Shown here: positions 4,141 through 8,930 of the stretch, one piece after another
Numbering within the stretch: position 1 is the stretch's first letter
How the letters are laid out: the number at the start of each line of letters is the position of its first letter
Source of the DNA: Clostridia bacterium
Lineage (GTDB): Bacteria; Bacillota_A; Clostridia; Oscillospirales; CAG-272
Reading direction: 5' to 3'
Assembly: GCA_017462125.1 (NCBI GenBank)
Contig: JAFTRQ010000171.1
Span: 1 to 8,930, forward strand
Length of the DNA: 8,930 nucleotides
Notes under the pieces: model-generated
What the model saw: the letters and a program-made list of their open reading frames with translations, nothing else
Database searches by the model: none
What the model was told of the DNA's origin: nothing
Made by a program: the position numbers and the translations under genes

Positions 4141-6324
4141 TTACGCATCAATCCTTTGTCTTTCCACAAGCTCAGCAAACTTGCCGTTCAGAGCGATCAG
4201 CTCGTCATAGGTTCCGTCCTCGACGATCTTTCCTTTTTCAAGATAGATAATGCGGTCGCATTCCTTGATTGTGGAAAGTCGGTGAGCAATGACGATACGG
4301 GTGCATTTGAGCTTTTCAAGCGACTCGGAAACGATTTTCTGCGTGATGTTGTCAAGGGCGCTCGTTGCCTCGTCAAACATCAGTATTCTCGGCTTGGGTG
4401 CTATGGCGCGCGCAATCATAAGCCTTTGACGCTGACCGCCCGAAATACCGCCCGAGCCCTCTGCAATAATCGTGTGCATTCCCATGGGCATTCTGCGAAT
4501 ATCCTCGGCAATGCCCGACATCTCCGCTGCCGCCCACGCATCGTCCATAGAAAGCTGCGGTGCGGAAATCACGATATTGGAATAAATATCACCCCCAAAG
4601 AGCTTGCCGTTCTGCATTACCACGCCGATCTTACGGCGCAGAGATTTGAGGTCGATTCCGGAAAGGTCTTTTCCGTCATAGTAAACCGCACCCTTTTGGG
4701 GCTTTTCAAAGCCGAGCATAATGCGCATCAGCGTGGACTTTCCGCAGCCCGTAGAGCCGACGATGGCAACGTACTGACCGGGACGGATCTTGAGGGAAAG
4801 GTTGTCCACAACGTTTGGCATATTTTCGTTGTAGCGGAAGGACACGTTGTTGAGTTCGATGCCGCCCGAGAGCCGCTCAAGGACGAGCTTACCTTCGGAA
4901 ACCTCGGGAATAGCGTCCATAATCGGCTTTGCCATCTCAATGGTGGGCTTAAACTGTGCTATCGTAGTAGCGATGCCTGCAAGCGCCATAAACGCGCCGT
5001 TAACCATACCGTATGCCGTATTGAATGCGTAGTAATCTGCCACGCTGACACCGCTCTGTACCGCCATAAAGTACATCAGTATCATTCCACCCATGGAAAT
5101 GATTGCGCTGAACGCTCCGCTTGCACGGAGGAACATGGGCGGATTGTAGGAAACCATAAGTTGTTCGGAATAGAGCTTTGACCAACGGGCGAACATTCGC
5201 TTTTCTGCGCCCGAGAGCTTGATCTTCTGTACACCCGTAATCATGGAGTAGCTCATACCAGACTCCTCTGCAGATAATTCCATAGCTTTCTTGGTGTATC
5301 TCGTCTGCACAAATGTTGTAATAAGCGAAAAGATTATCGTCGCAAAAATTATGCCAAGAGCCGGCACGACAAGTGCAGGTGCGTATACAAAGATCTGCGA
5401 GATATACATCAAAGAGAAGATTGAGGTAAGTCCTGTACTCAGCACGGTTGAAACGAGCATATTACAAAGGGACTGTATGTACTGCGCACGGGATGAAAGA
5501 TCACCCGAAGCGTATTTTTTGAAGAAGTCGGCAGGTAAGGACAGCACACGCATCATGGTTGCCGCCTGCACAGACAGGGACATTTTGGTGGTGATACGCG
5601 TCATCAAGAGAGATTTTACCGAGCCGATCAGCATCGTACTGATGCTAACGCTTATCATAAACACCGTAATGCCGATGAGAAGCTGATAGTTCTTGCTCTC
5701 CACGACAGTTCCCATCAACAGATTGTTGAGCTTAGGACCAAGAAGTCCTAAGAGAGTGGTAGCCAGAGTTGCCAGAGCGATCAGCACGAAATCCGCCATG
5801 GAAAGCGTTTCGATTATATACCTCATTAAGGAGCGAAGCGTGAGCTTGCCGAGTGGGAACGGCTTATAAAAGCAGATGCCTTCGTCCTCAAAGAGCGATT
5901 CGTTTTTCTTATTCAGCTTCACCCACTTGCCCGTGGGAGCGTCGAAATAAACGTAGCCGGAAAGTCCTTTGGGAATAAATGCGACCACGCTGCCGTCATC
6001 CTTGCGTGTGCCGATCACAGCACCGATGGCATCCTTGTACCAACCCTTCTCCAAGTTCACGTTACGGCGCATAATACCGTTTGGACGAAGGAGGTATTCA
6101 AGACGGTCGTTCAGTCCTTTGATGGAATCGGGAACCTCGCGGGGTTTTACGTGATAGTATTTTAGGATCTTTTCGATTGCCCCCTGTGCCTTTGCCTCGT
6201 CGTTTGTAAATGCTGCGCTCATCTTTGAGCCAAGCACCGCATCGGCAATGCCTACAAAGGCTTCGGAGAACAGATCCTCGTCGTTTTTCTTTCTTTGTTT
6301 TATTTGTTCATCAAACCAACCCAT
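4141..6324 (-). CDS. NHLM-type bacteriocin exporter, permease/ATPase without peptidase
   Basis: This 727-residue inner-membrane ABC half-transporter resembles the second of the two exporters typical of NHLP/Nif11 systems (NHLM ABC2 type). Residues 1-160 are a soluble N-terminal domain without the C39 Cys/His motifs, ending in an immunoglobulin-like stretch (GYVYFDAPTGKWVKL). Membrane helices occupy about 175-455. The nucleotide-binding domain has Walker A GSTGCGKST (523-531), Q-loop Q571, signature ISGGQRQR (627-634), Walker B with D651-E652 and H-loop H681, all intact, so it should hydrolyse ATP. ATG with GGAG eight bases upstream supports the start. It probably works together with the peptidase-bearing exporter in moving leaderless cores out. 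A sigma-A-like promoter may lie just upstream at 6377-6405. Confidence 0.93.
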   Translation of the reverse strand: MGWFDEQIKQRKKNDEDLFSEAFVGIADAVLGSKMSAAFTNDEAKAQGAIEKILKYYHVKPREVPDSIKGLNDRLEYLLRPNGIMRRNVNLEKGWYKDAIGAVIGTRKDDGSVVAFIPKGLSGYVYFDAPTGKWVKLNKKNESLFEDEGICFYKPFPLGKLTLRSLMRYIIETLSMADFVLIALATLATTLLGLLGPKLNNLLMGTVVESKNYQLLIGITVFMISVSISTMLIGSVKSLLMTRITTKMSLSVQAATMMRVLSLPADFFKKYASGDLSSRAQYIQSLCNMLVSTVLSTGLTSIFSLMYISQIFVYAPALVVPALGIIFATIIFSLITTFVQTRYTKKAMELSAEESGMSYSMITGVQKIKLSGAEKRMFARWSKLYSEQLMVSYNPPMFLRASGAFSAIISMGGMILMYFMAVQSGVSVADYYAFNTAYGMVNGAFMALAGIATTIAQFKPTIEMAKPIMDAIPEVSEGKLVLERLSGGIELNNVSFRYNENMPNVVDNLSLKIRPGQYVAIVGSTGCGKSTLMRIMLGFEKPQKGAVYYDGKDLSGIDLKSLRRKIGVVMQNGKLFGGDIYSNIVISAPQLSMDDAWAAAEMSGIAEDIRRMPMGMHTIIAEGSGGISGGQRQRLMIARAIAPKPRILMFDEATSALDNITQKIVSESLEKLKCTRIVIAHRLSTIKECDRIIYLEKGKIVEDGTYDELIALNGKFAELVERQRIDA

Positions 6325-6376
6325 AAATTTATCTCCGAAATTTTAATACAGAATGCTAAATCAAAATAATTCTTGA

Positions 6377-6405
6377 ATTGTAATTTGACATTTACATACG
6401 TTCAA
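6377..6405 (-). promoter_or_regulatory. Possible sigma-A promoter of the second exporter gene
   Basis: Minus strand TTGAAC, a 17-base spacer, then TACAAT, in the 86-base gap before the exporter gene. The -10 hexamer matches the consensus at 5 of 6 positions and the -35 at 4 of 6, and the spacing is ideal. The gap is AT-rich, so chance resemblance is possible. It lacks the ECF element found at the other two sites, which would make exporter expression constitutive and the downstream precursor conditional. Confidence 0.42.
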
Positions 6406-6410
6406 TAAAA

Positions 6411-6755
6411 TTACGTATTTCCATCAAATTCATAATAGTTTCCGCAATCGGAGCAACCGCGACCATATCCGAGCGTTTCCCAATAAACTATTTTAGGCGG
6501 ATTTTGAGATCCGCACATACGACAAACGAAGTTAGGGGTCTCTTCTTTCGAGTCGCTGCCACTGCATCCGCCACCGACAACGTTTTCAAGATCGTCATCA
6601 AGGATTTCACCCTGCTGAGGGTTCAGCTGTGCGAAGCATGAAGACGCTTCATCGGAGGTTAGCTCCACGCCGCCTGCCTTTACGATTTCCATCAATTCTT
6701 CAGCTGTTTTTGCAGCTTTTGCCTTTTTTATCAGTTCACTGTTAAATGCTTTCAT
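6411..6755 (-). CDS. Nif11-type precursor with compact zinc-ribbon-like core
   Basis: This 114-residue precursor has leader residues 1-62 (NSELIKKAKAAKTAEELMEI, then TSDEASSCFAQLN, ending LENVVGG) with the usual Nif11-like helices. The core follows with Gly63-Cys64, a Ser/Asp/Glu-rich linker, and C78-R-M-C81-G plus C101-S-D-C104-G, that is C-x2-C-x19-C-x2-C. Both second cysteines are followed by Gly, as in zinc knuckles, and the segment between them (KIVYWETLGYGRG) is beta-prone. There is no cysteine outside this set except Cys64. An AAAGGAG site six bases upstream of ATG confirms the start. It lies 51 bases after the C39 exporter gene without a clear promoter, so it is probably on the exporter transcript. 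Placing a precursor between the two exporter genes suggests tight co-expression. Confidence 0.92.
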   Translation of the reverse strand: MKAFNSELIKKAKAAKTAEELMEIVKAGGVELTSDEASSCFAQLNPQQGEILDDDLENVVGGGCSGSDSKEETPNFVCRMCGSQNPPKIVYWETLGYGRGCSDCGNYYEFDGNT

Positions 6756-6806
6756 AAAAAACTCCTTTCTGATTTTGTTACATTTTTAAATAAAAGATAC
6801 AGTATA

Positions 6807-8930
6807 TCAATCGCTCGTAACAAGCTTGGTATAAAAACCGTTCAGCGCGTAAAGTTCCTCGTGTGTTCCGCGCTCGACCACGTTGCCGTGATCCATTACG
6901 ATGATCTCGTCGCAGTCACGTATGGTGGAAAGACGGTGAGCAACAACGATGCAGGTAATTCCTCTGTCCTTGATGGACTTTACGACCTCATATTCAGTCT
7001 TGGCATCAAGTGCACTTGTTGCCTCGTCAAGAATGATGATGGTGGGATCTTGTGCAAGTACGCGCGCAATCTCGATTCTCTGACGCTGACCGCCCGAGAA
7101 ATCCTTGCCGCCCTCGGTAAGCTTGTAGTTATAGCCGCCGTCACGCTGCATAATGTCCTCGTGGAGCTGTGCGTCCCTCGCCGCCATAATCATTTCAAAG
7201 TCCTCGATGGAGCTATCCCACATTTTGATGTTGTTGGCAATCGTGTCCTCGAAAAGAATAATATCTTGGTCAACGACCGCAAGCGATCCTGTAAACACGC
7301 TTCGGTCTATCTTTGTCATTGGCTTGCCGTCAAAGAGAATTTCTCCACTCCACGGCTGATAAAGTCCCGAAATGAGCTTGGAAAGAGTGGACTTTCCGCA
7401 TCCCGAAGTACCGACAAAGGCAACGCGGCTGCCGGGGCGCAAGGTGAGGTTGAAATCACGAATCAGCGGTTCTCCAAGACGGGAGTAACCAAAGGTCACG
7501 TTTCGCATTTCAACGTTACCCGAGAGCTTGTCGAACTCCGTATCCTCACCTTCGTCAGATGCCTGCTCACAAAGGATGTCGGTGGGATATTTCATAACGT
7601 CCTCAATTCGCTCCATTTCGGCACGCATTTCTTGCAAGGTCTGACCTGCGGAGATAAGCTGCCCGGCAGGTGCCATAAACGATCCGAGGAAGCCTTGGAA
7701 CGCCATCACCATACCAACGGTGAAGCTGCCCTCCATCGTCAGATACACACCGATGATCAGCACGGCGGTGTTTGTCAGCGTAGATACGAGGGACGGGATC
7801 ATACCGAGATACTGATTCAGCTTGGCGACCTTGACCGCCTGTGTGTTCACGCTTGCCTGATAGCCTGCCCATTTCTCAAAGAAGCCGTTTTCCGCACCGC
7901 TTGCCTTGATGGTTTCGATCATTTCGATGCCTGCCACGGTCGCGCCTGCGAGTTTACCCGAGTCACGCATAGAAACACGGGTGATGTTCACGCGCTTTTT
8001 CGAGATGATACGGGACATAAACATATTGATGAGTATGGATGCGATTCCAACGAGTGTCAGAAGGAGGCTGTAACGGATCATAACCACAAGGTAGAACACC
8101 ATCATCCCAGTCTCGATCACGAGGGGGGCGAAGGTATCTACAAGCGTTTCTGCTACCGAAGCGTTAGAGCCCTTGCGCTGTTGAATGTCGCCTGCCATTC
8201 TCTGCGAAAAGAATTCCATCGGCATGCGAAGCACCTTCCACATAAACGTAGTGCTTCCTACCGCGTCGATCTTTGCGCTGATACGTGCTTCAAATATCGC
8301 CTCAATGAAGGAGATTATGATTTGTATAGCCGAAAGTGCGGTCAACGCCCAAATAAACGGCATAAACCATTCTGGGTTCTGTCCTGTGAGCAATCGGTCG
8401 ATGAAAATTCGTGAAAAAGCGGGGTTGATGATACCGATTAGCGAGGTGATTACCGTAGTTATGATAGTAAACGCCACGGCAACACCTGCGCCCTTCATCT
8501 TTTCCTTAGCAAAAGCAAGCATGCTCTTGGGCTTACCGCCGGGTTCAAAGGAATCGCCGGGCTCAAACATCAGACAAATGCCCGTAAAGGAATTGTCGAA
8601 GGTTTCCATCGGTACGCTATACGTTCCTTTTGCAGGATCGTTCAGCACCGCCTTGTTTCCTTTGAAACCGTCAAGCACCACAAAGTGATTGAAGTTCCAA
8701 TGGATGATACAGGGGAATTTTCCGCATCTTTTCAGCTCGTCCGGCTCATAGCGATATCCCTTAGCGGTAAGACCGTAGCTTCGTGCCGCTTTGAGTACGT
8801 TTTTGGCGTTAGAGCCGTCACGGGAAACGCCGCAATCCGCGCGTACCTGCTCAAGCGGTATCCATTTTCCGTAATACGCCAAGATCATCGTAAGCGATGC
8901 CGCACCACATTCAAGTGCCTCCATCTGCAT
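6807..8930 (-). CDS. NHLM-type bacteriocin exporter with C39 leader peptidase (N-terminus cut)
   Basis: The visible 707 residues hold a C39 papain-like peptidase at about 1-125, membrane helices at about 150-415, and an ATPase domain. Peptidase motif QMEALECGAA gives catalytic C8, with H82 (NFNHFVVL) and D98 (LNDPAKG) completing the triad. ATPase motifs: Walker A GTSGCGKST (507-515), Q555, signature FSGGQRQR (611-618), Walker B with D635-E636, and H665. This is the peptidase/permease/ATPase class that removes Nif11/NHLP leaders after Gly-Gly while exporting the core across the inner membrane. The visible ATG is internal to a conserved block (VMQMEALECG in relatives), and the frame reaches the window edge, so the true start is probably a few residues upstream. 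It is the only visible leader peptidase for the six precursors. It shares domain architecture with the second exporter at 6324-4141, but only this one carries the peptidase. Confidence 0.95.
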   Translation of the reverse strand: MQMEALECGAASLTMILAYYGKWIPLEQVRADCGVSRDGSNAKNVLKAARSYGLTAKGYRYEPDELKRCGKFPCIIHWNFNHFVVLDGFKGNKAVLNDPAKGTYSVPMETFDNSFTGICLMFEPGDSFEPGGKPKSMLAFAKEKMKGAGVAVAFTIITTVITSLIGIINPAFSRIFIDRLLTGQNPEWFMPFIWALTALSAIQIIISFIEAIFEARISAKIDAVGSTTFMWKVLRMPMEFFSQRMAGDIQQRKGSNASVAETLVDTFAPLVIETGMMVFYLVVMIRYSLLLTLVGIASILINMFMSRIISKKRVNITRVSMRDSGKLAGATVAGIEMIETIKASGAENGFFEKWAGYQASVNTQAVKVAKLNQYLGMIPSLVSTLTNTAVLIIGVYLTMEGSFTVGMVMAFQGFLGSFMAPAGQLISAGQTLQEMRAEMERIEDVMKYPTDILCEQASDEGEDTEFDKLSGNVEMRNVTFGYSRLGEPLIRDFNLTLRPGSRVAFVGTSGCGKSTLSKLISGLYQPWSGEILFDGKPMTKIDRSVFTGSLAVVDQDIILFEDTIANNIKMWDSSIEDFEMIMAARDAQLHEDIMQRDGGYNYKLTEGGKDFSGGQRQRIEIARVLAQDPTIIILDEATSALDAKTEYEVVKSIKDRGITCIVVAHRLSTIRDCDEIIVMDHGNVVERGTHEELYALNGFYTKLVTSD

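Noticed and set aside
3949..5181. Plus-strand open frame spanning the precursor at 4037 and part of the second exporter
   Set aside because: It crosses an intergenic gap with promoter elements of the other strand, has no ribosome site or domain, and is antisense to two well-supported genes.
6756..6806. Separate promoter for the precursor at 6755-6411
   Set aside because: The 51-base gap is AT-rich with a small GATA/TATC dyad, but has no -35/-10 pair with acceptable spacing and no copy of the ECF element.
6861..8414. Long plus-strand open frame opposite the C39 exporter gene
   Set aside because: Its protein is rich in His, Cys and Arg with no recognisable domain, and it lies wholly antisense to a gene with complete peptidase and ATPase motifs. 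It is a codon-usage shadow.

Overview
The window is one contiguous piece of a ribosomally made, post-translationally modified peptide (RiPP) locus. Every gene lies on the minus strand, so it reads from base 8930 down to base 1. Strong AAGGAG-type ribosome sites, the leader type, the paired NHLM-type exporters and a mid-range GC content suggest an anaerobic Bacillota (Clostridia) genome, probably from gut or rumen. The host assignment is inference; the window contains no taxonomic marker.

Layout in transcription order. 8930-6807: peptidase/permease/ATPase exporter with an N-terminal C39 peptidase that cuts after Gly-Gly; its first residues lie outside the window. 6755-6411: Nif11-leader precursor with a zinc-ribbon-like core. 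6324-4141: second exporter half (permease/ATPase) whose N-terminal domain is not a C39 peptidase. 4037-3636: second zinc-ribbon-like precursor. 3556-2687: GNAT-type acetyltransferase. 2604-2191 and 2157-1744: tandem paralogous precursors of a different core class. 1629-1435 and 942-1442: a small acidic protein overlapping an ECF-type sigma factor gene. 914-516: third precursor with paired CxxC motifs. 495-235: sixth precursor, with a single Cys. 225-1: N-terminus of a maturase that resembles radical SAM peptide-modifying enzymes; it runs off the window. No gene-free stretch exceeds about 115 bases.

How the parts fit together. Six precursors share Nif11-like leaders of about 60-71 residues ending in a double Gly, followed by unrelated cores. 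The C39 exporter would remove leaders, and the two ABC proteins would move the cores out. The radical SAM-like enzyme, and possibly the acetyltransferase, would modify some of them. A 31-base bipartite element, identical at 21 positions with identical spacing, occurs in front of the 4037-3636 precursor and the acetyltransferase. It looks like an ECF promoter and is the natural candidate target of the locus's own sigma factor.

The most unusual aspects are these: precursor cores that look like small metal-binding folds (CxxC...CxxC in three, C-x2-C-x-H-x9-C in two) rather than linear peptides; a small protein fused by overlapping translation to the sigma factor, whose C-terminal half resembles the end of the precursor leaders; and the inferred sigma/promoter circuit that controls part of the cluster.
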